Positions 15,853-23,548 of a stretch of DNA of 35,689 nucleotides are shown one piece after another. The stretch is taken from assembly GCA_964630665.1 (NCBI GenBank), contig CAZVVN010000028.1, forward strand, positions 1 through 35,689, given 5' to 3'. Position 1 is the stretch's first letter, and every line of letters starts with the position of its first letter. The stretch is from UBA9619 sp964630665. Lineage in GTDB: Bacteria > Pseudomonadota > Gammaproteobacteria > Arenicellales > UBA868. Under the pieces are notes generated by a model. It made no database searches. It was not told the DNA's origin and saw only the letters and a program-made list of their open reading frames with translations. The position numbers were made by a program, and so were the translations under genes.

Positions 15853-16467
15853 TTAGGACGCAGATTTCGCGAACCGGCCCTGGAATTCTGCCTTTGCGAG
15901 GACTTCCTTGAAGTGCCGCCGGCACATCGACACGTAAGCTTCGTTACCGCCGATCTGGATTTGAGCACCGGCATGCAGTGGATTGCCTTGTGCATCCAGG
16001 CGTACGGTCATGGTTGCTTTCTGGCCGCAGTGGCAGACTGTCTTGATCTCTTTCAACTCGTCAGCCAGGGCCAGCAGGATCTTGCTGCCCTCGAACAGTT
16101 CGCCCCGAAAATCAGTACGCAGGCCGTAGGTGAGTACCGGGATATTGAGTTGGTCGACCACTTCGGTCAGTTGCGTTACCTGTTCGTGGCTCAGAAACTG
16201 CGCTTCATCAACCAGAATGCACGCCAGCACCGTCTGTGCCAGGTGTGCCTGGACCAGGCGGAACAGATCCTCTGCCTGGCCGAATATGATCGCGTCCGCT
16301 TCTAGTCCTATACGCGACCGGATACGGCTCTGCCCTTCACGATCGTCGATCTTTGGCTTGAGGACTAAAGTGGACATACCCCGCTCGGCATAGTTGTGGC
16401 TGGACTGCAGGAGGGTTGTGGTCTTCCCTGCGTTCATAGCGGAGTAGTAGAAGTAAAGTTTGGCCAC
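15853..16467 (-). CDS. tdk: Thymidine kinase (type II)
   Basis: A 204-residue cytoplasmic salvage enzyme that phosphorylates thymidine with ATP. The N-terminus AKLYFYYSAMNAGKTTTLL contains the P-loop (about 9-16). VDEAQFLS at 86-93 holds the Walker B Asp and catalytic Glu. YGLRTDFRGELFEGS matches the base-binding region. The structural zinc is ligated by C145, C147, C182 and H185 of the lasso domain. The start is GTG 16467 (minus strand), supported by the conserved AKLYFYYSAMNAGK beginning. The metallopeptidase gene follows 34 nt downstream. Confidence 0.96.
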   Translation of the reverse strand: MAKLYFYYSAMNAGKTTTLLQSSHNYAERGMSTLVLKPKIDDREGQSRIRSRIGLEADAIIFGQAEDLFRLVQAHLAQTVLACILVDEAQFLSHEQVTQLTEVVDQLNIPVLTYGLRTDFRGELFEGSKILLALADELKEIKTVCHCGQKATMTVRLDAQGNPLHAGAQIQIGGNEAYVSMCRRHFKEVLAKAEFQGRFAKSAS

Positions 16468-16626
16468 GGGCTAGCAGAGTGTGTGATGGATCAGATTGTC
16501 GTTCAATGATTCCGGACTCGGGCAACTGTTTAACTGTGGCCGTAGAGCTGCATTCTGGTTGTGAAGAAAGACCGATAAGGAGTTAGGGACATGTTGGTGA
16601 GTTTTGTCTGGGTATGGTGTTCATCT

Positions 16627-16767
16627 TTACATCATCAATCCATCACTGGCAACAACCACTTCTTCAGTGATGCAGTCGGATCCGGGTATACGCAGAAGGT
16701 AAACGGCATTTTCTGCATCATAGGGTTGACCCAGGCGACCTGAGAGTTTGGTTGGCGGTGTCTTCAT
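16627..16767 (-). pseudogene. Relic of an SDR oxidoreductase C-terminus
   Basis: Read on the minus strand, this 46-codon frame gives TPPTKLSGRLGQPYDAEN, followed by AVYLLRIPGSDCITEEVVVA and SDGLMM. It matches the last 45 or so residues of classical SDRs (GRLGQPxDxANAVxFLxSxxSxYITGxxxxVDGG) in order. There is no TGxxxGxG, NAG or YxxxK part. An in-frame TGA lies at 16768-16770 and the PhyH-type gene begins immediately upstream. The ATG at 16765-16767 overlaps that gene's TGA, so a short peptide could be made, but it would lack every catalytic residue. The remnant implies a deletion or replacement that fused new DNA onto the end of an SDR gene. Confidence 0.75.
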
Positions 16768-17918
16768 TCAGGTACCGGTCGGTTTTGATCTACCGCCAGC
16801 GGAGATTCGGGCGCAGGCGGACCACAAGGGATGGTGTTGGCTGGTACAAGTGCCAGGGCCTCTTTATCGCTATATCCAATCAGGCGAAGACGTGCTGCAG
16901 TCATGGCTGCGGGTAGTGCCGGGTTTGGCAGGGTATTGCCCTGCTGTATCCGCGTCTGCCAATCGGTGTACTCGTGGGTCGGGCCGTAGATGTGCGGCCG
17001 GTGGGTTGTGGTGATCTGTCCGGAAACGACCTTTTTACGGGTCTTGATCAAAGAGGCGCTGGCTCTTGTCCGTGGCACCATACAGACGAAGACCGCGGCC
17101 CGAGACAGCTGGTGCAACGTGTCGACAGCCCGCCCGTTGCTGCCTGGACTGTTACAGTGGACGGTGCGGGAATCCCAGCACAGCATGTCACCCGGCCGAA
17201 GAAGAACTCGCGTGGGCGTTGCCGACGGGCCAGTGAGTACCGGGTCGTCAAGGGGGATCTCGAAATAATCCTCGGCAGCGGGCAGGGTGGCAACGACGTC
17301 AGCATAGCGTTCAGCGTAGTCTGAAAATACATGGTGTGATCCTTCTATCAGCAGGTTGCCGGCGCCGTCGCTGGACATGGGCAGGAGGTTGACAAGGCCC
17401 TGAACACAGTCAAATCCGGGCCGCTGGCCTGGATGCTGATCGACATGGAACCATCTTTCATGACTTTTCCAGCTCAGATCGTAATGCCAAGGGCGCATGA
17501 CGCAGGCGCCGTCAAATGAGACCAGCAGATCGTCGTCCTGCCAGAGCGTAGCGAACGCTTTCCTGATCTCGGGCCGGTCGCGGACTCCCCAGCAGAACTC
17601 GCTCTGGCCAATACCGCAGTAGGCTAGGATTGCGCCCCGGTTCAATGAGGGTGGCCAGTAGCGGTAGCTCTCGAGCTGACCCTGCAGAACGCGTCCGCTG
17701 GTAACTTCCCCGATCCATTCCCAGAATCGCGCCAGGGCCTGTTGGCATTGTGCGGGAGAGATCACCTGATCGAACACGACGTATCCTAGTTCATGAAGGT
17801 GAGTCGCGGCCTGTGGATCGTCGCAGGCATAACGTCGCGGTTGAGTACTGGTCACAAGCTGGGTGTTCTGTCGCGTCAACCAGTCATCAGATTTTCTCGT
17901 TCTGGCCCTAATGGTCAC
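16764..17918 (-). CDS. Phytanoyl-CoA dioxygenase (PhyH) family Fe(II)/2-oxoglutarate oxygenase
   Basis: A 384-residue predicted non-haem iron dioxygenase. WFHVDQHPG supplies the first iron ligands H158 and D160. DMLCWDSRTVHCNSPGS supplies the distal H254 on the expected strand. LINLLP-like VQGLVNLLPMSSDGAGNLLIEGSH lies between them, as in PhyH-type proteins. The family hydroxylates varied small molecules using 2-oxoglutarate and O2, and the substrate is unknown. The start is GTG 17918. The C-terminal 70 residues are proline-rich (CGPPAPESPLAVDQNRPVPE) and unlike the core, possibly an extension acquired where the SDR relic abuts. It follows the amidase gene by 39 nt on the same strand. Confidence 0.88.
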   Translation of the reverse strand: MTIRARTRKSDDWLTRQNTQLVTSTQPRRYACDDPQAATHLHELGYVVFDQVISPAQCQQALARFWEWIGEVTSGRVLQGQLESYRYWPPSLNRGAILAYCGIGQSEFCWGVRDRPEIRKAFATLWQDDDLLVSFDGACVMRPWHYDLSWKSHERWFHVDQHPGQRPGFDCVQGLVNLLPMSSDGAGNLLIEGSHHVFSDYAERYADVVATLPAAEDYFEIPLDDPVLTGPSATPTRVLLRPGDMLCWDSRTVHCNSPGSNGRAVDTLHQLSRAAVFVCMVPRTRASASLIKTRKKVVSGQITTTHRPHIYGPTHEYTDWQTRIQQGNTLPNPALPAAMTAARLRLIGYSDKEALALVPANTIPCGPPAPESPLAVDQNRPVPE

Positions 17919-17957
17919 GATACCTGAAATCCATTGGAGTGTAAGTTCGTAAGCCTT

Positions 17958-19412
17958 TCAACCATAACCCGGCGGGGCCTGAAAGCCGCCGAGCGCCTCT
18001 TCCATCAGTCTGGCGAATTCGAGCGCAGTATTGTCTTCCATATAGTCAGCGACAATCTGCAGGCCACACGGTAGGCCGGAACGGGTGAGGCCGGCCGGTG
18101 CGACAGTAGAGGGCAGGTAAACCACTCCGGACAGGCCCGCCCAGAACAACTGGTCGACTGCCGGCTCCTGGCGGCCATTGATCAGGATGGTGCGGTCCGG
18201 TCGTTCACCGGCATGGTCGTGTACAAATGCGGCAGATGCAGCGATCGGCGACAGTAGCAGGTCGTATCTGCTGAAAAAATCCGCCCAACGATGGCGCATC
18301 TGCTCGCGTTCATTGTGTAGTGCAAACCAGTCGCGGTGGCGGATGGTCACGCCGCGGTCCAGATAGGCGCGGTAGCTCGTGTCCTCGGGCGTTCGGGCCT
18401 CGCCAGTCGCGAGGTGAGAGCGGTATTCTTCATCGCTGAAGCTGGCGCCGGTGGCCGCGCGCAACAGCAGGAGGTATACCTCCTGGTAGCGGTTCCAGTC
18501 GAAACCCGGTGTGGCATTACGGTCCACCTGGACCCCGGCTTTCTCCAAGGCATCGACGGTGGCCAGCAGTTGTTCGGTGAGTTCGTCATCCTGTGCACAG
18601 GCCGGGCTTTCCATCAGCATGCCGACTTTGAATGTCCGAAGGTCGGTCTTGCGGGCGCCTGGGAGGTGTAGCCGCCAGGCTTTCTGATCGGCACCAGTAG
18701 TACCGGCGACGATGTCTAACAGAACCTTCAGATCGCTGGCGCTGCGGGCCAGCGGGCCGCCGACCGAGATATCCACATGGGCGTGATTACCGGGCAGCAG
18801 GTGGCCACGCAGCGGTATGATCCCCATAGTCGGCTTGTGGCCGAAGACACCGCAGTAGTGAGCGGGGTTACGGATCGAAGCGCCGATATCACTGCCGATC
18901 TCCAGGCTCGCCATGCCGGTCGCCAGCGCCGCCGCCGATCCCCCGGAAGAACCGCCAGGGGTGCGAGCGAGATCCCAGGGATTGTTGGTCGTGCCGTAGA
19001 TTGTGTTGAACGACTGCCAGTCTGACAGTTTCTGCGGGATGTTGGTCTTGCCGTAAATGGTTGCTCCGGCATCGAGCAGGCGTTGAATGGCAACCGCGTT
19101 GCTCTTGGGATAATTGTCGACCATCTCAGCTATGCCCCAGGTCGACGGGGAACCGATCCAGTCATAACTGTCCTTGATCGTCATCGGCACACCGTGTAGG
19201 GGGCCGAGCGTCCGGCCGGCGGCCTGCACGTCGTCGGCCCAGCGGGCCCTTGCTTGGGCCTGCTCGATCTGGGTGAAAACGACCGCGTTGACCGCCGGGT
19301 TGTGTGCTTCGTACCGAGCAATATGCTGATCGAGCAGTTCCGCGGCACTGATTTGTTTGCGTTGCACCATCTGTGCGAGTTCCAGTGCGGGGCGCAGTGT
19401 CAGTTCGTTCAT
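17958..19412 (-). CDS. Amidase signature family amidohydrolase
   Basis: A 484-residue amide hydrolase with the Ser-cisSer-Lys triad: K80 (MTIKDSYD), cis-Ser in TPGGSSGGSAAALATG (S155) and nucleophile S179 in GSDIGASIRNPA. GVPMTIKD and YGKTNIPQ are also standard. Length is normal for the family (450-510). It could hydrolyse aliphatic or aryl amides or act on an amidated metabolite. The family alone does not tell, and it is not GatA because no gatB or gatC is adjacent. ATG 19412 is the start. The gene heads a minus-strand unit with the PhyH-type oxygenase, and diverges from the TauD-type oxygenase gene, which suggests one catabolic locus (inference). Confidence 0.93.
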   Translation of the reverse strand: MNELTLRPALELAQMVQRKQISAAELLDQHIARYEAHNPAVNAVVFTQIEQAQARARWADDVQAAGRTLGPLHGVPMTIKDSYDWIGSPSTWGIAEMVDNYPKSNAVAIQRLLDAGATIYGKTNIPQKLSDWQSFNTIYGTTNNPWDLARTPGGSSGGSAAALATGMASLEIGSDIGASIRNPAHYCGVFGHKPTMGIIPLRGHLLPGNHAHVDISVGGPLARSASDLKVLLDIVAGTTGADQKAWRLHLPGARKTDLRTFKVGMLMESPACAQDDELTEQLLATVDALEKAGVQVDRNATPGFDWNRYQEVYLLLLRAATGASFSDEEYRSHLATGEARTPEDTSYRAYLDRGVTIRHRDWFALHNEREQMRHRWADFFSRYDLLLSPIAASAAFVHDHAGERPDRTILINGRQEPAVDQLFWAGLSGVVYLPSTVAPAGLTRSGLPCGLQIVADYMEDNTALEFARLMEEALGGFQAPPGYG

Positions 19413-19561
19413 AATCGCTCGGGCGTCACTTGGCTGTCGAAAGCATACAGGCCTGCAAGTTCGGTAGTCACAGCCGGGTCAGGCCGAAGGGTGTTTTAGC
19501 GTTCCATTATAGCGAGGGATCTGGTGGCTGCTGCAGTCAGCTTTGGTTAACCGGTGCCGGG

Positions 19562-19588
19562 TTGACGGATGTTCCCGGACGTTATACT
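19562..19588 (+). promoter_or_regulatory. Possible promoter for the TauD-type gene
   Basis: TTGACG (19562-19567, 5 of 6) and TATACT (19583-19588, 5 of 6) are only 15 bp apart, which is shorter than ideal. Transcription would start about 25 nt before ATG 19620. Confidence 0.4.
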
Positions 19589-19619
19589 TCGATTAAGACA
19601 CCAAACATCACAGGAAAAT

Positions 19620-20717
19620 ATGCCAGGCCGGCAACAGTCCCACGACAAGCCGCACGACTGGGTGAAACGCACGACGCTCTTCGATCTCGAGGCTCTGCCG
19701 GGCGCGACGTTCGGTGGTCAGCTTCGGCTTCACCTGGAGGGCATCGAGGATCTCGCTCGGGTCGTGACGGCCCTTAAAGCGGATCCTGATTTGCTTGCCG
19801 AAGCGTTCTATGCTCGTGATGGATTGCTGGTTTTGCCGGGAATGAATGCAATCTCGACCGACCCATCGTTGCTGGTCGAACTGAGTTCCCTTTTTGGACC
19901 GGAGGTCGAGAACTATCAGCATACACTGACTGCAGACAGGGCGATTCATCCGAGTGTTCCTGAAATATTTCAGGTCACCAACCTGCCGCCCACATCCAGG
20001 CGGCCGCCAAAAAAACCGGAGCCGGTCTTGACCGAAGATGGCGCGTTACCCACACAGTTCCCGCACCGGCGCGGCTGGCATACCGATCAGAGTTTTCGCA
20101 GACCACCACCGGACGTGTCTTTGTTTTATGCAGTGATTCCATCGCCGCAAGGGCAGGGTCAGACGCTGTACGCCGATGGTGCTGGCGCCTATGAGGCGTT
20201 GACTGACGAACTCAAAGATACGCTCGAGAATCTGGAGGGAATCCACGCGTTACCTGGTATTGGCCGTTCGGAGTATGCCGTCAGGGCAGGCGAGCTCCCA
20301 AAACCGCTGCTCGCCCACCAGATGCCGCAGCGCCAGCCCGTGGTGCGTCTTCACCCGGTCACCGGCAGGCGATCGCTGTTCCTGTGTGAAGCAGGTCAGA
20401 TGGACTGGATCGAGGGGCCGTTTGTAGGTCTGGAACCTGGCCCTGATGGCGAAGGCAGCCGGTTGCTTTATCGGTTGATGTCGCACCTGACCCAGCCGGC
20501 GTTCACCTATGTCCACAACTGGACAATGGGTGACCTGGTGATTTACGACAACCGATCTTTACTCCACTCCGCAACCTGGTTCGATTCGGATAATCACCAG
20601 CGGCTGATGTGGCGCACAACGACTCGTGGTAATCCGGGCGCCCATTACACTGATGAGGGTCGCAGTTGGCTGCCGGAGAACGGAATCAGGCAGATGGAAG
20701 GTCTGGAAGATACGTAA
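19620..20717 (+). CDS. TauD/TfdA family Fe(II)/2-oxoglutarate dioxygenase
   Basis: A 365-residue non-haem iron oxygenase. GWHTDQSFRRPPP carries ligands H154 and D156. YDNRSLLHSATWF carries H316. QRLMWRTTTRG supplies the 2-oxoglutarate-binding arginine (R332 or R336). FYAVIPSPQGQGQTLYADGAGAYEAL is the usual block after the HxD motif. ATG 19620 is chosen because AGGA (19612-19615) sits 4 nt upstream. The open frame begins at 19569 but those residues look non-coding. Family members release sulfite, oxidise aryloxyacetates or hydroxylate amino-acid and carnitine-type substrates. The true substrate is unknown. It diverges from the amidase gene. Confidence 0.9.
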   Translation: MPGRQQSHDKPHDWVKRTTLFDLEALPGATFGGQLRLHLEGIEDLARVVTALKADPDLLAEAFYARDGLLVLPGMNAISTDPSLLVELSSLFGPEVENYQHTLTADRAIHPSVPEIFQVTNLPPTSRRPPKKPEPVLTEDGALPTQFPHRRGWHTDQSFRRPPPDVSLFYAVIPSPQGQGQTLYADGAGAYEALTDELKDTLENLEGIHALPGIGRSEYAVRAGELPKPLLAHQMPQRQPVVRLHPVTGRRSLFLCEAGQMDWIEGPFVGLEPGPDGEGSRLLYRLMSHLTQPAFTYVHNWTMGDLVIYDNRSLLHSATWFDSDNHQRLMWRTTTRGNPGAHYTDEGRSWLPENGIRQMEGLEDT

Positions 20718-21034
20718 AGCACCCCATTAATAAATCACGAGAGAGGTTTAAATCATCTGCAAAATGTTGACGCTTGCCTAGTAGGAGTAGTCTAGATTCT
20801 TCCCCCGGAGTATCGGTTAAGAAAGCGTTGCGAGGATGCTCGAGTACATTCGAATAGAGTAAAGTGATGCTGTGGATTACCCATTACTACACCGGTGGTT
20901 AGAAGCCTGCGAAATACCGCAATTAGTGATTCTGAGCAGCCGGGCTGAAGTCTTCCTTTCGTTACACCGGTCGAACGATCCAGGACGCTATAATATGCGC
21001 TTGACCTTACTCAGGTGATTTAAGGAGAATTAAA
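20718..21034. other. 317-bp intergenic region upstream of the cupin gene
   Basis: No coding frame was seen. A perfect TATAAT (20989-20994) and a strong ribosome site (AAGGAG, 21022-21027) serve the cupin gene. The rest shows no repeat or clear hairpin. Confidence 0.5.
20989..20994 (+). promoter_or_regulatory. -10 element (TATAAT) for the cupin gene
   Basis: This is a perfect TATAAT 40 bp before the TTG start. No good -35 lies at 16-18 bp upstream, so the promoter may need an activator. Confidence 0.5.
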
Positions 21035-21391
21035 TTGGCATCAGTAGAAGCAAAAGATTTTGCAACAGCGGCAGATGAAGTCATGACCCCCAGCAATGCA
21101 AGGGTCGAAATGGTAAACGTCGGCGGCCAAAGGGTCATGAAACTAACAGCACAACCCGGCTGGAAATGGTCAACGGACATCAAGCCTATGGTCGGGACAG
21201 AGAGCTGCGAAGCTAAACATATCGGGGTTATAGTGGAAGGCGAGATAACATGTCGCCATGACGATGGGACCGAAGTGACCTATTCGGCTGGCAGTGCCTA
21301 TGCCATTGAACCGGGTCATGATGCCTGGGTTGAAGGTGATACTGCAGCTGTCGCGTACGAATTTCATGGTCTTTGGGGCGAGAAAGGCTGA
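21035..21391 (+). CDS. Small cupin-domain protein
   Basis: A 118-residue single-domain cupin. HIGVIVEGEITCRHDDGTEVTYSAG is cupin motif 1 in reduced form, and AYAIEPGHDAWVEGDTAAVAYEF is motif 2. The usual metal set (HxH, E, H) is only partly recognisable: H in AKHIGVI, H in CRHDDG and H in EPGHDAW. Metal binding is therefore uncertain. The start is TTG 21035, supported by AAGGAG at 21022-21027 with 7-nt spacing. This is a good example of a ribosome site deciding a rare start. It is monocistronic and the function is unknown. Similar stand-alone cupins are common in marine proteobacteria. Confidence 0.85.
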   Translation: MASVEAKDFATAADEVMTPSNARVEMVNVGGQRVMKLTAQPGWKWSTDIKPMVGTESCEAKHIGVIVEGEITCRHDDGTEVTYSAGSAYAIEPGHDAWVEGDTAAVAYEFHGLWGEKG

Positions 21392-21443
21392 TTTGTCTCA
21401 GCCTATAAGGGCCATAAAAAGCCTGCTGGATTCCAGTGTCCAA

Positions 21444-21497
21444 TTAGCGGTCAATCTTTCCGCTAAAGCCCCTCAAATGGGCACTATTGACCGTTAA
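21444..21497. repeat. Hairpin cluster with two mutually exclusive folds
   Basis: TTAGCGGTCAAT (21444-21455) pairs with ATTGACCGTTAA (21486-21497) through 12 bp including one G-U. Inside it GCCC/GGGC (21468-21471/21479-21482) pairs. Alternatively TTAGCGG (21444-21450) pairs with CCGCTAA (21460-21466). The cluster lies between the convergent cupin and pcm genes. No T-run follows on either strand. Confidence 0.5.
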
Positions 21498-21596
21498 CGT
21501 GCACGTGCTGAGTTTGTATAATCTTTTCTAAACAGTGCTTTAGAGTCACTGGGTGAGTCGATCGATCCAGATGGAAGTTCTGGAAGACAACCAAAT

Positions 21597-22265
21597 TCAG
21601 CAGCGGGTTCCTGTAAGCAAGGGAACGAAGCGCACCCCTTCGGCATCGACGGTTCGCAGGTGATCCTCTTCACGGGTAATGGTTCGCAGGCGTTGGTTCC
21701 ACCGCCCGCCGACCGGGGCGACCAGGCAGCCACCGGGCGCGAGCAGTGAGAGAAGAGGTTCGGGTACGGTTTCTGCGGCTGCTGTGACAAGTACAGCATC
21801 AAAGGCGACTCGATTGGGCCAACCTTGCGTCCCGTCACCGTGCCGCAGTGTCACATTAGTGATATTGAGGCTCGATAGCGTCTCCCGTGCCAGGGCCGCT
21901 AGCGGTTCGATTCGCTCGACCGAATAGACCTGTTCGAACAGCCGGGCAAGCACGGCGGTCTGGTAACCACAGCCAGTACCGATCTCGAGCACATCACCGT
22001 GTTGAGCCGAGCAAGCCAGCAGTTTCTCGGTCATCAGAGCGACGACGAACGGTTGGGAGATCGTCTGGTCATGGCCGATGGGCAGCGCGTGATCGGCGTA
22101 GGCTTGACTCAGCTGGCCTCGTTTGATGAAGCGGTGCCGCGGAACCTGTTGAATGGCTGCCAGCACGTCGCTGTTATGGATGCCTTTACGCTGCAGGGTC
22201 TCGACCAGCCGGGCCCGGGCCGGGCCAGTGCCAGCTTCAGTTTCGATGTCTTTGATTGTCCCCAC
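21597..22265 (-). CDS. pcm: Protein-L-isoaspartate O-methyltransferase
   Basis: A 222-residue cytoplasmic repair enzyme that methylates isoaspartyl residues using S-adenosylmethionine. HRFIKRG and LPIGHDQTISQPFVVALMTE (60-80) are family hallmarks. VLEIGTGCGYQTAVLA (92-107) is the SAM-binding motif I, and APVGGRWNQRL is near the C-terminus. The start is GTG 22265, chosen because it begins 27 nt after the hisI stop and places the family N-terminal helix correctly. The ATGs further in would remove it. Co-transcribed with hisI. Confidence 0.94.
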   Translation of the reverse strand: MGTIKDIETEAGTGPARARLVETLQRKGIHNSDVLAAIQQVPRHRFIKRGQLSQAYADHALPIGHDQTISQPFVVALMTEKLLACSAQHGDVLEIGTGCGYQTAVLARLFEQVYSVERIEPLAALARETLSSLNITNVTLRHGDGTQGWPNRVAFDAVLVTAAAETVPEPLLSLLAPGGCLVAPVGGRWNQRLRTITREEDHLRTVDAEGVRFVPLLTGTRC

Positions 22266-22292
22266 CTAATCCCGAGCAAACGAGCACCCGGG

Positions 22293-22778
22293 TCAAAGCC
22301 GGGTTGGGTTGGGGGCGTCTCCGTAAACGTCTGCTGGATCGAATACTTTCTCTGATTGATTGAATGTCAGTGCCAGCCTGGGGTTATCTTGCACATCGAT
22401 CCCGAATGGTACAGTGCGGTAAAAACAGGTGCGGTAACCAACGTGGCAACTGGCGCCACCCTGGACATCGACCTGCAGCCAGATACAGTCCTGGTCATCG
22501 TCGATTCTGATTTCTTTGACGATCTGTACCAGGCCGCTTGTTTGCCCCTTATGCCACAGGGTCTGTCGGCTGCGCGAGTAGTAGACCGCTTCACCCAATT
22601 GGATCGTGTGGCTGAGCGCTTCCCGGTTCATGTAGGCGTGCATCAGAACCTCGCCACTGTCAAAGTCTGTTGTGACTACGGGAATCAGGCCGTCAGCATC
22701 GAACTTCGGGGCGAGGCTGGTCGATTCCTCTACCTGTTCGACGCTCGTCCTGTTATCAAAAATAATGGTGTCCAGCAT
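22293..22778 (-). CDS. hisI: Phosphoribosyl-AMP cyclohydrolase
   Basis: A 161-residue enzyme of histidine synthesis that opens the purine ring of phosphoribosyl-AMP. YMNREALSHTIQLGEAVYYS, SRQTLWHKGQTSG and SCHVGYRTCFYR are diagnostic. It is the stand-alone form without HisE. The metal motif, normally DCDxD, reads DDDQD at 93-97, so its cysteine is replaced by aspartate (codons GAC GAT GAC), while the ACH and CF cysteines (C111 and C118) are kept. An AGGAGA site precedes ATG 22778 on the minus strand. Other his genes are not in the window. Confidence 0.94.
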   Translation of the reverse strand: MLDTIIFDNRTSVEQVEESTSLAPKFDADGLIPVVTTDFDSGEVLMHAYMNREALSHTIQLGEAVYYSRSRQTLWHKGQTSGLVQIVKEIRIDDDQDCIWLQVDVQGGASCHVGYRTCFYRTVPFGIDVQDNPRLALTFNQSEKVFDPADVYGDAPNPTRL

Positions 22779-23015
22779 AGGTGCGGTCTCCTTAGGGTCG
22801 ATTTTACCGCAATACCGTTCAGACCTCTGTCAATCGACCGTTACCGCTGCCGATTGTTGATTTGTCCCTTGCAGTGTCTGCCATGGAGACCACTCGCCGT
22901 GGTGCCTTCTGCAGGATGTCATAATAGACTGGGTTGGATCCTGTTTGTATCTATTGGATCAGCAGAATCCAAGCTGATCTCCGACGGGATTCGATCACTC
23001 AATTACTCGGCTGGA

Positions 23016-23429
23016 ATGGCGATGACATTCATCGACAAGATCACTGAATACAAGGACAACATCGAGGCCTTGAGAACCATCGATAGTATGGAAGTTTATC
23101 GCTGGATGATCTCCCTGGGGAAAAAATTATCCCAGGATCCGCTGAGCGAGAGCAGGCGCTCAGACCATACCAAGGTGAGCTATTGTCAGTTCGACCTGTA
23201 CGTAGACTGGGAAGACGGTCGGTTCAAAGCCTACAGTAACGCAATGATTGCTGGCGGTTATGCCTACATGCTGCTCGATATTTTCAATTCTTCGCCGATT
23301 GAGGAGGCCCGCCAGATCACGGTCGAGCATTTCAGGGCGATCAAAATGGACGAGTTGCTCTCGATGAACCGCGCCAACGGGTTTTATCAGATGATCGAGA
23401 TGATGCAGGGCAGGTTACAGATCGTCTGA
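23016..23429 (+). CDS. SufE-like Fe-S assembly protein
   Basis: A 137-residue protein resembling SufE/CsdE, which accepts sulfur from a cysteine desulfurase. The segment around MEVYRWMISLGKKL matches the SufE helix-turn, and VSYCQFDLYVDW holds C57 at the place of the sulfur-accepting cysteine. AYSNAMIAGGYAYMLLDIFN followed by SPIEEA and ANGFYQMIEMM aligns with the rest of the fold. The usual GCQSxVW is altered to YCQFDLY, so sulfur acceptance is plausible but not certain. The start is ATG 23016, or 23022 with GGA 6 nt upstream. The long open frame upstream to 22356 is a shadow of hisI. No desulfurase gene is adjacent. Confidence 0.75.
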   Translation: MAMTFIDKITEYKDNIEALRTIDSMEVYRWMISLGKKLSQDPLSESRRSDHTKVSYCQFDLYVDWEDGRFKAYSNAMIAGGYAYMLLDIFNSSPIEEARQITVEHFRAIKMDELLSMNRANGFYQMIEMMQGRLQIV

Positions 23430-23548
23430 ACGGTTACTTCAGTCCTGACATACGACACCAACGCTGTGTCAGATCCTACTACGATCAACGGCGGGGGCCT
23501 GCAGAATCCGGGCCAAATTCACCGTATTTCGTGAATCGGGGAAAAGTG

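Noticed and set aside
16591..16743. 50-codon plus-strand frame with good AAGGAG site
   Set aside because: It lies opposite the SDR relic and has no recognisable character; probably chance.
22356..23015. Plus-strand open frame leading into the SufE-like gene
   Set aside because: It runs opposite to hisI and has no recognisable domain. The real start is at 23016.
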